From a virus: a stretch of 52,084 nt of DNA. This document shows, in pieces, positions 30,451 through 38,529 of this stretch. Position numbers and translations under genes: made by a program. The stretch lies in the IMG/VR virus record IMGVR_UViG_3300047655_000011, positions 1 through 52,084 of that record; one strand, given 5' to 3'. Position 1 is the stretch's first letter; each line of letters opens with the position of its first letter. The notes under the pieces were generated by a model. The model did no database searches, had not been told where the DNA came from, and saw only the letters and a program-made list of their open reading frames with translations.

Positions 30451-30901
30451 TGCAAAGCCAGCACAGGTTATGGAGGAAGTGAAGGGGCTGGTGCAATCAA
30501 TTGCACCGTTTCAGAACTCCACCGTATTCGTGTATGACGAGGACGACCTGGAAAACAAGTTGAAGGGCGCTCAGTTTCCTGCTGTTGGCATTATCTACAA
30601 TGGCATGAGAAAGAAGCCTGAACAAGGTAGGTCAGCACATCTTGGCATTTCGTGTGACATGATGTTCACTGTGATGCTTGTGCAAAAAGGCCAAACAATA
30701 GTAGTGACAGATACCAAAGTTGCTTCGATTGACTTGCTGGACGCATTACGAGGTGCTATTCTTGGTGTCAGAAGCATTACGGGTCACTTCTACTGCTTTG
30801 AGATGGAAGCACCTGGAAGGCCGAACAAGGGTTTGATTTTTTGGGGTCAGCGGTGGGCAGTACCCGTACAGTTGACGCCGGTAAAAAATAACATTGCTTG
30901 A
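30443..30901 (+). CDS. Tail terminator-like protein
   Basis: 152 residues from ATG 30443, overlapping the previous gene by 8 bases. It has the small alpha/beta layout of tail terminators: VKGLVQSIAPFQNSTVFVY, FPAVGIIYNG, a long strand DMMFTVMLVQ, then a helix and a last strand FWGQRWAVPVQL. These proteins cap the tail tube and join it to the head. The VQSIA stretch is encoded by a palindromic repeat. Assignment is by position and fold pattern. Confidence 0.6.
   Translation: MADAKPAQVMEEVKGLVQSIAPFQNSTVFVYDEDDLENKLKGAQFPAVGIIYNGMRKKPEQGRSAHLGISCDMMFTVMLVQKGQTIVVTDTKVASIDLLDALRGAILGVRSITGHFYCFEMEAPGRPNKGLIFWGQRWAVPVQLTPVKNNIA
30492..30505 (+). repeat. 14-bp palindromic repeat, site 14 (perfect)
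   Basis: TGCAATCAATTGCA inside the tail-terminator-like gene (encodes VQSIA). Confidence 0.92.
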
Positions 30902-30912
30902 AGGAGATCATC

Positions 30913-31272
30913 ATGGCGAACAAGAAACAGATGGAGTTCGGAGCGTATGCGGTAACCCCGCTTACCTATGTGTCGGCGTCAGCCACTCTGCCGGTAGCAG
31001 ACGGCGAGTATGTCATCAATGGTGCGGCTGCCGTGACGGTGACCCTGCCCTTGCCTAACCTGCAAAATGCTGCGGGTGTGTATGTGCAAGACGGTACGAA
31101 GATGGTGTTCCGTGCAGCTACTGCGCACGCCCATCTGGTTGAAGGACCGGCCCTCAGCATCAATGGCGCTGACGACAAGGTGACTTTCGCCGCCATCGGT
31201 GATAAGGCCGAGTTTGTGGCTGTCAACGGTGTGTGGGTTGTTTCCACCAGTCTGGCCCTGGCCGAGGTTTAG
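30913..31272 (+). CDS. Small beta-rich structural protein
   Basis: 119 residues from ATG 30913 (GAAGGAG upstream; ATG 30898 lacks a site). The pattern of Val, Thr and Ala with YVINGAAAVTVTLPLPN and a later NGADDKVTFAAIGDKAEFVAVNGVWVV is that of small fibre or decoration domains found in many phages. Clean codon choice suggests good expression. It ends 7 bases before a strong hairpin. The exact role is unknown. Confidence 0.62.
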   Translation: MANKKQMEFGAYAVTPLTYVSASATLPVADGEYVINGAAAVTVTLPLPNLQNAAGVYVQDGTKMVFRAATAHAHLVEGPALSINGADDKVTFAAIGDKAEFVAVNGVWVVSTSLALAEV

Positions 31273-31279
31273 TTGACGC

Positions 31280-31315
31280 GGGTCAGCATCTGCTTGGGGA
31301 GGTAGGTGCTGACCC
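31280..31315 (+). terminator. Strong hairpin after small structural gene
   Basis: GGGTCAGCA 31280-31288 pairs perfectly with TGCTGACCC 31307-31315. No U-run follows, so it may be an RNA-processing or 3' protection element more than a simple terminator. Confidence 0.5.
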
Positions 31316-31363
31316 AACCGGGATTTAGTGGTAAGTTGTAAATGAGATTGAAGGAGAACGCAC

Positions 31364-32038
31364 ATGAGTTTGCAAACTGTTGGAAGTCTTGGCTACGGCG
31401 GCGAGCACCTGAATACGGATTTGCCGAAGATTCTTATTGAGCTTCAGTCGCTCACCATCAGCGGGCCGATTGCGGGCGCTGGTTCTGGAGTAGCCCTGCC
31501 TGTTGCAGACAAGGGCGGAATCCTGATTGAAGACACGCTTGTAAAGGTGCTTTCAGTTGTGACTGCTACTGGGGTGTGGACCGATCAGACTGCTGTCGCT
31601 TCAATTGTTGACCTTCGCGCAAGCGGAACGTTGACCATTGGCGCGGTGGTTGCTGGCGATACGGTGACGGTGGATGGACGGGTGTACACGTTCACTGCCA
31701 TCCAGATGAACAACTCGACCAACCTGGCACCTGGCGTGGTTCCGATTGGTGTGACGGCTGCGGTGACGGCTGCAAATCTGGCGCAAGCCATTAACTCGCA
31801 GGACGACACAGTGATTGCAACCGCTGGGGCCAATGTGGTGACGGTTCAGGCCGCTGCGACTGGTGTTGCCGGTAACGCAATTGGCATCAGTGCGAGCAAC
31901 GGCGACGTGGTGGCGGCCCCTGGTGCGACTCTTGCTGGTGGCAGTGCAACGAACGCCATCAATATTGCGGCAGTGACCACGGGCAGCCAAGTGTTTGTCG
32001 TGTGGTTCGAGCATGATCGTAACCTGTTACAGCCGTAG
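31364..32038 (+). CDS. Tail-associated structural protein
   Basis: 224 residues from ATG 31364 with AAGGAG upstream. The C-terminal 130 residues carry a domain repeatedly seen in phage tail proteins: GDTVTVDGRVYTFTAIQ, then a TAANLAQAINS helix, a strand series NVVTVQAAATGVAGNAIGI and a closing LAGG. The N-terminal part (LPKILIELQSLTISGPIAG) is unique. It lies just before the tail-tube gene. It could be a second tail-tube-like or decoration protein. A hairpin overlaps its stop codon. Confidence 0.62.
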   Translation: MSLQTVGSLGYGGEHLNTDLPKILIELQSLTISGPIAGAGSGVALPVADKGGILIEDTLVKVLSVVTATGVWTDQTAVASIVDLRASGTLTIGAVVAGDTVTVDGRVYTFTAIQMNNSTNLAPGVVPIGVTAAVTAANLAQAINSQDDTVIATAGANVVTVQAAATGVAGNAIGISASNGDVVAAPGATLAGGSATNAINIAAVTTGSQVFVVWFEHDRNLLQP

Positions 32039-32052
32039 TAGCTTACGGCTGT
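32029..32052 (+). terminator. Hairpin overlapping the stop codon of the tail-associated gene
   Basis: ACAGCCGTA 32029-32037 pairs with TACGGCTGT 32044-32052 around a 6-base loop. There is no T-run. It is probably an attenuating or processing hairpin before the tail-tube gene. Confidence 0.45.
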
Positions 32053-32097
32053 AGCACTACCTGGCAGTAAGCGTGATTTCTGAATGAGGAGAACGAG

Positions 32098-33129
32098 ATG
32101 AGCACTTTTGATGCAGCGAATTATTATTTCAGTGGGCAGGGCGTGGTCATGATTGCCGCGAAAGACCCTGTTACGGGGTTGGCCAAAGGCTACCGCCCTG
32201 TGGGAAACTGCTCGGCCCTCACGCTGACTGTGGCTACTACGGTTGTTGACCACAAGGGAGCGCAGGACGGCCAGCGTGCTATCGATGCCCGCTTGCAGAC
32301 TGAGACGAAGCCCACGTTGTCAATGACCATTGACAACTGGGAGGCAGCGAATCTTGCGGCTGCTCTGCGTGGAAATTCGACGGCTATTCCCGCAGGAGCA
32401 GTAACAGCAGAACTCGTGAACGGGTTCCCTGGCCTGGTTAGCGGTCTTCAGTACACCAACATCAGCAGCCTGGTTGTTAGTGGTCCTGGTCCTGTTGTAC
32501 TCACTCCGTACACCAACGATGAGACACCGTATGACTACAAGGAGAATGCTGCTGCCGGTTCGGTGGAACTCAATGACGGCTCGGTTGTGGCTCCTGCAAA
32601 CCTGAGTGTGGCTGCAACTGCCATTGATGTGGGCGTGACGACTGAGGTTGTTGTTCCCGTCCCCGCTGGCTCGGCTGTTGGAGATGAAGTCTATCTCTAT
32701 GGGTTCACAGGTGCTGATGCTGCACTGGTCAACGGACAGACCGTGGCGATTGCTACCATCGGTGGAGGCGGTGCCAACATCACGGTGCCGATTAACACGG
32801 CCACAAAGACCATTACTCTGGGTGCTGGCAAGGTGTTCTTCCTTGGGCAACCTGTGGCCCTGAGCGTGGCCTACAGCTATGGACCGCAGCAACTGACGGA
32901 TGCTCTGACCCAGCCTTTGACTTCCATTTGCATGAGGTTCGAGGGCCTGAATACGGCAGAGACGAACGATCCGGTTATCATCGAAGTCTTCAAGTTCTCC
33001 ACCGATCCGCTGAAGGAACTGGCCATGATTTCGGACACCTTCGGGTCGATGCAGCTTGAAGGGGAACTGCTTTCTGACCCGACCAGGAGTTCTGGCAGCA
33101 AGTACTTCCATATCAAGAGCCTGAAGTAA
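32098..33129 (+). CDS. Major tail tube protein
   Basis: 343 residues from ATG 32098 (GAGGAG upstream). The N-terminus (YYFSGQGVVMIAAKD, then GYRPVGNCSALTLTV) and the following TKPTLSMTIDNWEAANLAAAL are typical of siphovirus tail-tube proteins. The middle contains an extra beta domain rich in Val and Gly, probably exposed on the tube surface. The C-terminus (DPLKELAMISDTFGSMQLEGELLSD) is also characteristic of the family. It is followed by a strong terminator and then the frameshifted chaperone gene, the standard siphovirus order. Confidence 0.78.
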   Translation: MSTFDAANYYFSGQGVVMIAAKDPVTGLAKGYRPVGNCSALTLTVATTVVDHKGAQDGQRAIDARLQTETKPTLSMTIDNWEAANLAAALRGNSTAIPAGAVTAELVNGFPGLVSGLQYTNISSLVVSGPGPVVLTPYTNDETPYDYKENAAAGSVELNDGSVVAPANLSVAATAIDVGVTTEVVVPVPAGSAVGDEVYLYGFTGADAALVNGQTVAIATIGGGGANITVPINTATKTITLGAGKVFFLGQPVALSVAYSYGPQQLTDALTQPLTSICMRFEGLNTAETNDPVIIEVFKFSTDPLKELAMISDTFGSMQLEGELLSDPTRSSGSKYFHIKSLK

Positions 33130-33156
33130 ATCTGGCCTGAGACGGTTGAAGTTGCT

Positions 33157-33197
33157 AAAATGGGATTGTAGCTGAGAAAAGCTATGATCCCATTTTT
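33157..33197 (+). terminator. Rho-independent terminator after the tail tube gene
   Basis: AAAATGGGAT 33157-33166 pairs with ATCCCATTTT 33187-33196, and inside it TAGCT 33169-33173 pairs with AGCTA 33180-33184. The A-run and T-run ends make it work in both directions. It probably limits expression of the chaperone and tape-measure genes relative to the tube. Confidence 0.88.
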
Positions 33198-33215
33198 GTT
33201 GCGCAAGGAGTGCGT

Positions 33216-33695
33216 ATGAGCAAATCGAATGTGGTAAACCTCGCTGCGTTGTTAGACGTATGCGTATCCTCCGTTGAAGTAGCCCCAGGTAAGACGTTCA
33301 CGGTGCGCCCTCTTAACCTCGAAGAGATGGTAAAGCTCCTAATCAGCAATCAAGAAGCCTTTTTTCACATGTATGCTGCCGCAGTTGAGGGGCAGAAGAA
33401 TGATGTGATGAACCTTGCGCCTGTGCTTATGGCAGCCCCTGAGATGGCAGCAATGGTGATTGCCATCGCCTCGGATCAGGAGCCGCTAGATGAGGCCGCC
33501 GCTGCTGTTCAGGCAAGGATGCCCGCTGCCGTGCAATTGATTGCACTGACGGAAATCTTCAAGTTGAGTGTGCCTGACCCAAAAAAAACATACGCCCTGT
33601 TATCCGAGGTGATGGGGCGGCTGCAAGGCTTCGCCAAAAGTCCAGCAAAAGAAGTCCTGAAGATGTCTTCACCGGAGACATCATCGAAGCCATAG
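33216..33695 (+). CDS. Tail assembly chaperone, short form (G-like)
   Basis: 159 residues from ATG 33216, 5 bases after AAGGAG; GTG 33210 is too close to that site. It is all-helical with a VRPLNLEEMVKLLIS start, like other tail chaperones, and ends at 33695 when no frameshift occurs. It lies directly between tail tube and tape measure. Such chaperones coat the tape-measure protein during tail assembly and are not in the virion. A run of eight A within the gene allows a longer product (see next entry). A palindromic repeat at 33532 encodes VQLIA. Confidence 0.75.
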   Translation: MSKSNVVNLAALLDVCVSSVEVAPGKTFTVRPLNLEEMVKLLISNQEAFFHMYAAAVEGQKNDVMNLAPVLMAAPEMAAMVIAIASDQEPLDEAAAAVQARMPAAVQLIALTEIFKLSVPDPKKTYALLSEVMGRLQGFAKSPAKEVLKMSSPETSSKP

Positions 33696-33883
33696 AGATT
33701 TTGACGAGTAGTGGCCATCGTTTGGCCGATGTGAAGAAGTACAGTTTTGTGTCGGCCCAGATTTTTGTGGACAAGATTCATGCGAGGAAGAAGAAAGAAT
33801 TAAGAGACATGGCACTTGCCCAGAGGGTTGCTGCGAATGCTGAACCCAAGAAGTTTGAAGAATTTCTGAAGTCTTTGGAGTAG
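33216..33883 (+). CDS. Tail assembly chaperone, long form by -1 frameshift (GT-like)
   Basis: At A AAA AAA (33581-33587, inside eight A) the two Lys codons can slip back one base. Reading then continues from 33587 to the TAG at 33881-33883, giving about 222 residues. The late part of this frame, DVFTGDIIEAIEILTSSGH and VKKYSFVSAQIFVDKIHARKK, reads like a true T domain and has no own start with a ribosome site. It ends 2 bases before the tape-measure ATG. The stretch between the slip site and DVFTGD is odd (basic, Arg-rich), so a later slip site cannot be excluded. Confidence 0.65.
33532..33545 (-). repeat. 14-bp palindromic repeat, site 15 (perfect)
   Basis: TGCAATTGATTGCA inside the tail chaperone gene (encodes VQLIA), 36 bp before the frameshift A-run. 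Confidence 0.92.
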
Positions 33884-33885
33884 AT

Positions 33886-36800
33886 ATGGCAGCTAACATG
33901 CAAATCAACATCAATGTCCCACCTGAAGTGAAGGCCCAACTTCAGGCTGCTGCTGCGAGCATCAAAGCCGTTACGAACGCTTTAAAGGGTATGGAGGCTA
34001 CGCCAGCTACCAAAGCAGCCACGGCTATCAAGGAAGTTGGGGATAAAGCAGCCACGACAGGCAAAGAAGTTGAAGTAATGTCTGAGCGCATGAAGGCTGC
34101 TAATAGGGGTTTTGTCTCGCTTGGTGGGGCAATACAGTCGGTGACTTCTGCCGTTCGTACTCTGGTTGGGGCCTTCATTGGGCTTGAGATATTTGGACAG
34201 TTTAAGGAGATGGCTGAAGCAGCCGCTAAAGCTGATCGCATGAAGATGGCCATGGAGCAGTTGGCTGTTGTATCTGGAGTGACCGTCAAGCAGATTGACC
34301 AGGTGGACAAGAACATCCAGAAAATGGGTTACACGGCTGAACAGAGCCGTCAGTTCTTGACCCGCTACATGCAAGCCAACTTAGACTTGAATAAGGCAGA
34401 GGCTACCGCTGCACTTGCCCAAAACCTGTCTGTTGCATCTGGACGCTCGTATGCCCAGGTGCTGCAACAGTTGACCTTCGCCATGCAGACGGGCCGCGCT
34501 ATGTCCCTTATTCACTTAGGCATAGTAGTGGACACAAAGAGAGCCTATGCCGATTTTGCTCATACGATTGGCGTAACCGCAGGCTCTCTCGACAAACACC
34601 AGCAAGCATTAGCTGTTCAAAATGCGGTGTTGAAAGAGGGTGTAAAGTTCAATGATCTGTATGCCAATTCGTTAAAAACGGCTGGCGGTCAGATGCTAGA
34701 ACTCCCGCAATTGATTGCAAAAGTGAAAGATTCTTTTGGCGAGTCTCTGCAACCAGCTTTTGCTGCTGTTGTTGGTGTTGCAGTTGAACTTCTAAAGCAA
34801 CTGAATCTGATGGGTGATGATCTATCTGAAAATGAGGAAGGTGCCCAGAAGTTGGGGGCTGCCATTAAGAAGGTTGGAGACTTCCTTGTAGGCACCGTTA
34901 AGTTCTTGGGTGACCACCACAAAGCCATAATGGATATAGTGATCGCCTATGGCTCGTGGAAACTCTTGATGAACCCCATACTGACGGGCCTTATAAGTCT
35001 AGTTGGCTGGCTAAATGCAGCAGGGCCTGCCGCAGCGGTTGCGGCTACTGGTATTGACGGTGTTGCTGCGGCAGAGGGTGTTGCCACTACGAATGCCATG
35101 GCTCTTGGAACGGCGCTGCGTACTGCCTGGGAATCCGCGCTAGGTCCGTTAGGTCTTGTTGTTGCCGGAGTAACAGCTTTAACCGCAGGTCTTTTTGCTG
35201 CTCGTAGGGCTTATGACCAGGCAAATGACCCTGGTGGCCTAAAATTAGCAGCGTTTGCCAGTGGCATTCAGAAGATGAAGGAGTACATCAGTAGCGGTCA
35301 GGCTCTCAAGGATAAAATGGCCGGTCATATGAAGAACCTTGACTATTTTGTGGGCCAACAGTACCAAGACTTCCAGAAAAATGGCGTGCCACAGGCGGGT
35401 AATTCCTCTGAGCCTGGTAGCCCAGAGCAAGTTGCTGCTGCTCTTAGAGCCAAACTGTTAAAAGAAGAACAAGACGCTCAACAGAAGGCTACTGACTCTC
35501 TGTTGAAGAATGGTCAGGAAACACAGTATGGTTTCCAGAGTGCTGGAGGGATGCAGGCAAACAACTACCTAAGAGCCTTGCACCAGAAAGACATACCCGA
35601 CAACATGGGAGATGACGCCATGCGTGCGGCTATCCAGAATGCTGCTAAGTCTGTGCAGACTAAGGGAGACTTGGCAGATTTTAGGAACGCACTGGACACT
35701 TTGAGAAGTACGAAGACGGTTAGTGCCGCAGTTCTCGGTGACATGAAACTTGCACTCGCGGTTGCTGCTGACCATGTTCACAAAGAGAGTCAGGCGTTTG
35801 GGTCTGATCTGGTAAATCACAAAAAAGAGATGGACAAGGCCAATGCCGAGGTTGCCGTTAATTCTGCCGATTTTGCCCTGAGTATGCAGAAGATTGCCGA
35901 CAAGAAGCTGGAGGACGAGAATAAGGCTGCCTATGAGAAAGGCAAACTGGGTTTGACAGAGTATTACCAGGCGAGACAGGGTATCCTAGATCGCGCTTAC
36001 CAAGCAGAGCAAGACCTAGAAATCGCCAAGATCACGCAATTGGCCATTGCGGAGAGGGACGCAAGGACCCCTGAAGAAAAGAAGCAGATTGGTAACCAGA
36101 TTATTGCCGCGAAGAACAAAGCTCTTCAAGGCACTGCACAAAAGGAAGTAGATGACACCAGTCTTCAGCTTGAAAAGCAGAGAGACATCGCTGCCGTTCA
36201 GAAGAAGATCACTGAATTGTCAATCGAGACGCTGAAGACTCATGATGAGTTGGCGGGTACGTTGGCAGGTATCGATGAGAAGTACAAAGAGTTGCTGATA
36301 AGTATGCACCTCGGAACTTCAGAGTCAGATCAAACTAAGAGGAACCTAGTTGAGGCTGCTCGTGACGCAGAGAAGTTCAAAGAAATCATTGGAGATTTGG
36401 CGAAGACCTATGACGAACTGAATGCACGTCAGAAGTCTTTACTAAATCTTCAGAAGGCTCAGATAGACGCTGCTGCTGGTAATGGCACAATCAACTCTGG
36501 GCAGAAGCAGAACCTCGATAACCAGCTTATTGTCGCCCAGCAGAAGCAGAACCAAGTTGAGCAAGCTCAGAATCTGGAGCAGATTAGGCACCTAAAAGCC
36601 GACGGGTATGCCGAAGAAAGCAAAGATATTCAAGACCTTGAAACCAAGAACATGGACCTGCAAGCGCAGTACATCACTCTTGGTGGCCAGATAAAGACCT
36701 ATGGCCAAGAGATCAGAGACTCGTTTACTGGCAGTGTGTCTGAAGCCCTGAGTTCGATGATGATGGATATGGGCCATGCTCAGAATGCCCTGGTAAACCT

Positions 36801-37731
36801 TGGTAGGAGCTTGCAAAAAACGTTCGCAGACATGGCTGCCAAGAAGTTGTCGAGCATGTTTACTACGTCTTTGGTGAACAGTACCTCGAAGATTGATCCT
36901 AAGACGGGGCAGCCTATTGCAGGAACCTCTGTATTCGACAAGATTGGCAGTGTGTTTGGTTTTGGTGACAAGGGAAAACTTGATGGCAGTACAGAGGCAA
37001 AGGCCCTGTATGTAAAGATTGCTGGCTTAGAGGCTATGCTGTCTGCCACTCATGGTATGCCCGCTGTTGCTGGGGGTGCCCAAGGGCTGCTCAGTGGTGC
37101 CAAAAGTCTGACAGGTGCTGCCTCGGATTTTGCAGGGGGTAATGTAAGTGGCGGTATGACCGCACTTTCTGGTCTAGCTAAGGGCATCCCTGGCTTGATG
37201 GGTTTTGGCGCTAAGACAGCCTCTTCGGTTTTGGATGGTAGTTCTGTTTCTGGTGTAGGACCGCTTTCGCCAAGTGCTGTTGATTACGGCACTGCTGTAG
37301 CACAGTTGCCGATTGACGTAAACGGCGGCAATGACGTAGGGCCTCTTGATAGCAGTAGCTTGCTAGGTCTTAGTCAGAAGATGTTTGGCTTTGCCAAGGG
37401 TGGAACCATAAGAGGGCCGGGACATGACACATCCGACAATATCCATGCTTTGTTGTCCCCTGGAGAGCACATTACGAATGCTGCCCAGACAAGGAAATGG
37501 GGTAGGCTGCTGAAGGCCATAAACAATGACACCCTGAATTTGCAATCAATTGCAATTCCGGCAATGCCGAGATTTGCTGCTGGTGGGTTCGTAGGTGGAG
37601 CGGGTGGCGGTGTTGGGGTTGGTTCGAGTGGCCCCAGTGGCTTTACACTGCAACTGCATCCTGATTTTGCCAAGACTACGCTTGGCGATTGGTTCAATAA
37701 CGAAGTCGCAAGACAGTACGCAGGGAGATAG
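33886..37731 (+). CDS. Tape measure protein
   Basis: 1281 residues from ATG 33886. It is long and mostly helical, with hydrophobic segments near residues 80-100 and about 350-450 (LLMNPILTGLISLVGW; LVVAGVTALTAGLFA). Coiled-coil regions rich in Gln and Lys follow (LLNLQKAQIDAAAGN and neighbours). The C-terminal GGTIRGPGHDTSDNIHALLSPGEHI motif is common at the end of tape-measure proteins. It sets tail length and is ejected with DNA. By the usual 0.15 nm per residue this predicts a tail of roughly 190 nm. Two palindromic repeats lie inside (34706, 37541). Confidence 0.9.
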   Translation: MAANMQININVPPEVKAQLQAAAASIKAVTNALKGMEATPATKAATAIKEVGDKAATTGKEVEVMSERMKAANRGFVSLGGAIQSVTSAVRTLVGAFIGLEIFGQFKEMAEAAAKADRMKMAMEQLAVVSGVTVKQIDQVDKNIQKMGYTAEQSRQFLTRYMQANLDLNKAEATAALAQNLSVASGRSYAQVLQQLTFAMQTGRAMSLIHLGIVVDTKRAYADFAHTIGVTAGSLDKHQQALAVQNAVLKEGVKFNDLYANSLKTAGGQMLELPQLIAKVKDSFGESLQPAFAAVVGVAVELLKQLNLMGDDLSENEEGAQKLGAAIKKVGDFLVGTVKFLGDHHKAIMDIVIAYGSWKLLMNPILTGLISLVGWLNAAGPAAAVAATGIDGVAAAEGVATTNAMALGTALRTAWESALGPLGLVVAGVTALTAGLFAARRAYDQANDPGGLKLAAFASGIQKMKEYISSGQALKDKMAGHMKNLDYFVGQQYQDFQKNGVPQAGNSSEPGSPEQVAAALRAKLLKEEQDAQQKATDSLLKNGQETQYGFQSAGGMQANNYLRALHQKDIPDNMGDDAMRAAIQNAAKSVQTKGDLADFRNALDTLRSTKTVSAAVLGDMKLALAVAADHVHKESQAFGSDLVNHKKEMDKANAEVAVNSADFALSMQKIADKKLEDENKAAYEKGKLGLTEYYQARQGILDRAYQAEQDLEIAKITQLAIAERDARTPEEKKQIGNQIIAAKNKALQGTAQKEVDDTSLQLEKQRDIAAVQKKITELSIETLKTHDELAGTLAGIDEKYKELLISMHLGTSESDQTKRNLVEAARDAEKFKEIIGDLAKTYDELNARQKSLLNLQKAQIDAAAGNGTINSGQKQNLDNQLIVAQQKQNQVEQAQNLEQIRHLKADGYAEESKDIQDLETKNMDLQAQYITLGGQIKTYGQEIRDSFTGSVSEALSSMMMDMGHAQNALVNLGRSLQKTFADMAAKKLSSMFTTSLVNSTSKIDPKTGQPIAGTSVFDKIGSVFGFGDKGKLDGSTEAKALYVKIAGLEAMLSATHGMPAVAGGAQGLLSGAKSLTGAASDFAGGNVSGGMTALSGLAKGIPGLMGFGAKTASSVLDGSSVSGVGPLSPSAVDYGTAVAQLPIDVNGGNDVGPLDSSSLLGLSQKMFGFAKGGTIRGPGHDTSDNIHALLSPGEHITNAAQTRKWGRLLKAINNDTLNLQSIAIPAMPRFAAGGFVGGAGGGVGVGSSGPSGFTLQLHPDFAKTTLGDWFNNEVARQYAGR
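34706..34719 (-). repeat. 14-bp palindromic repeat, site 16 (1 mismatch)
   Basis: CGCAATTGATTGCA (first base C instead of T), inside the tape-measure gene (encodes PQLIA). Confidence 0.78.
37541..37554 (+). repeat. 14-bp palindromic repeat, site 17 (perfect)
   Basis: TGCAATCAATTGCA near the 3' end of the tape-measure gene (encodes LQSIA). Confidence 0.92.
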
Positions 37732-37733
37732 GT

Positions 37734-38138
37734 ATGGCAAATAATCCAAGTTTGGCAGCTAACACGGCAACCCAGATGCTTGCGGCGTTTGCGGCGTTGG
37801 CCGCTGGTGGTAGCGTGAACGTCTACAGCGGAGTGCAGCCAACAAACAGTGATACAGCTATAACCACTCAGATTGAGCTTGTGTCCTTCGGCTTAGGAAC
37901 CCCAGCTTTTGCTGCGGCATCTGGGGGAGTTATGGCTGCTAATGCTATTACGCCATCAGTAGCGATAGCCACGGGAGGGGCGGCGTGGTTTAGAATATTT
38001 GCTTCTGACGGAGTTACCGCCATTATGGATGGGTCGGTTGGCACCGCTAGTTGTGATCTGAATCTGGCGACTACGACCATAACGTCTGGGGACATCATCG
38101 GTGTTACCAGCTTCACTCTGAGTATGCCTTTGAACTAG
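37734..38138 (+). CDS. Minor tail protein, small beta type
   Basis: 134 residues from ATG 37734, two bases after the tape-measure stop. The pattern VNVYSGVQPTNSDTAI, then VSFGLGTPAF, then GGAAWFRIFASDGVTAIMDGSVGT is familiar from small proteins encoded after tape-measure genes in many siphoviruses. No enzymatic motif. It probably sits at the tail tip. The precise role is not known. Confidence 0.65.
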   Translation: MANNPSLAANTATQMLAAFAALAAGGSVNVYSGVQPTNSDTAITTQIELVSFGLGTPAFAAASGGVMAANAITPSVAIATGGAAWFRIFASDGVTAIMDGSVGTASCDLNLATTTITSGDIIGVTSFTLSMPLN

Positions 38139-38145
38139 GTGCGTA

Positions 38146-38529
38146 ATGGCCGATACACAGGACTGCACAATCTCGCTGGCAATCGCTGGGCTGCATGTAT
38201 CTTTGGCAGGGCATAGCGGCTGGGCACAGCATATAGTCGGAGTCACTGAAGTTCCTGCACCTGTGTTCAGTATGAATGCCCAAGCTCCCTATTTGGGAGA
38301 GATTGGCGCTTTACAAAGATTGAGTGTCCCGCCTACTTCTGAGGCTGGAGCTTTGTACCAGTTCAATGGGCATCCGAATACAGCCGTGGTTTGGCTGCTG
38401 GAATCAGGCTCTGGCTCCCTGGCGGCTTTGAACGGTAGTAAGACCGATTCCTGGGGAAGAGCATGGGCTGTGTATACGTCAGGGGGCTACACGGGGCCTA
38501 TAGAGATTGAGGTGTTTTATGTCTCTTAG
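38146..38529 (+). CDS. Hypothetical tail-tip protein
   Basis: 127 residues from ATG 38146. It is rich in Ala, Gly, Ser and aromatic residues, with strands predicted throughout (ALYQFNGHPNTAVVWLLES; GPIEIEVFYVS). Its end overlaps the next gene by 11 bases. Its place in the tail-tip operon suggests a structural role. No family recognised. Confidence 0.6.
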   Translation: MADTQDCTISLAIAGLHVSLAGHSGWAQHIVGVTEVPAPVFSMNAQAPYLGEIGALQRLSVPPTSEAGALYQFNGHPNTAVVWLLESGSGSLAALNGSKTDSWGRAWAVYTSGGYTGPIEIEVFYVS

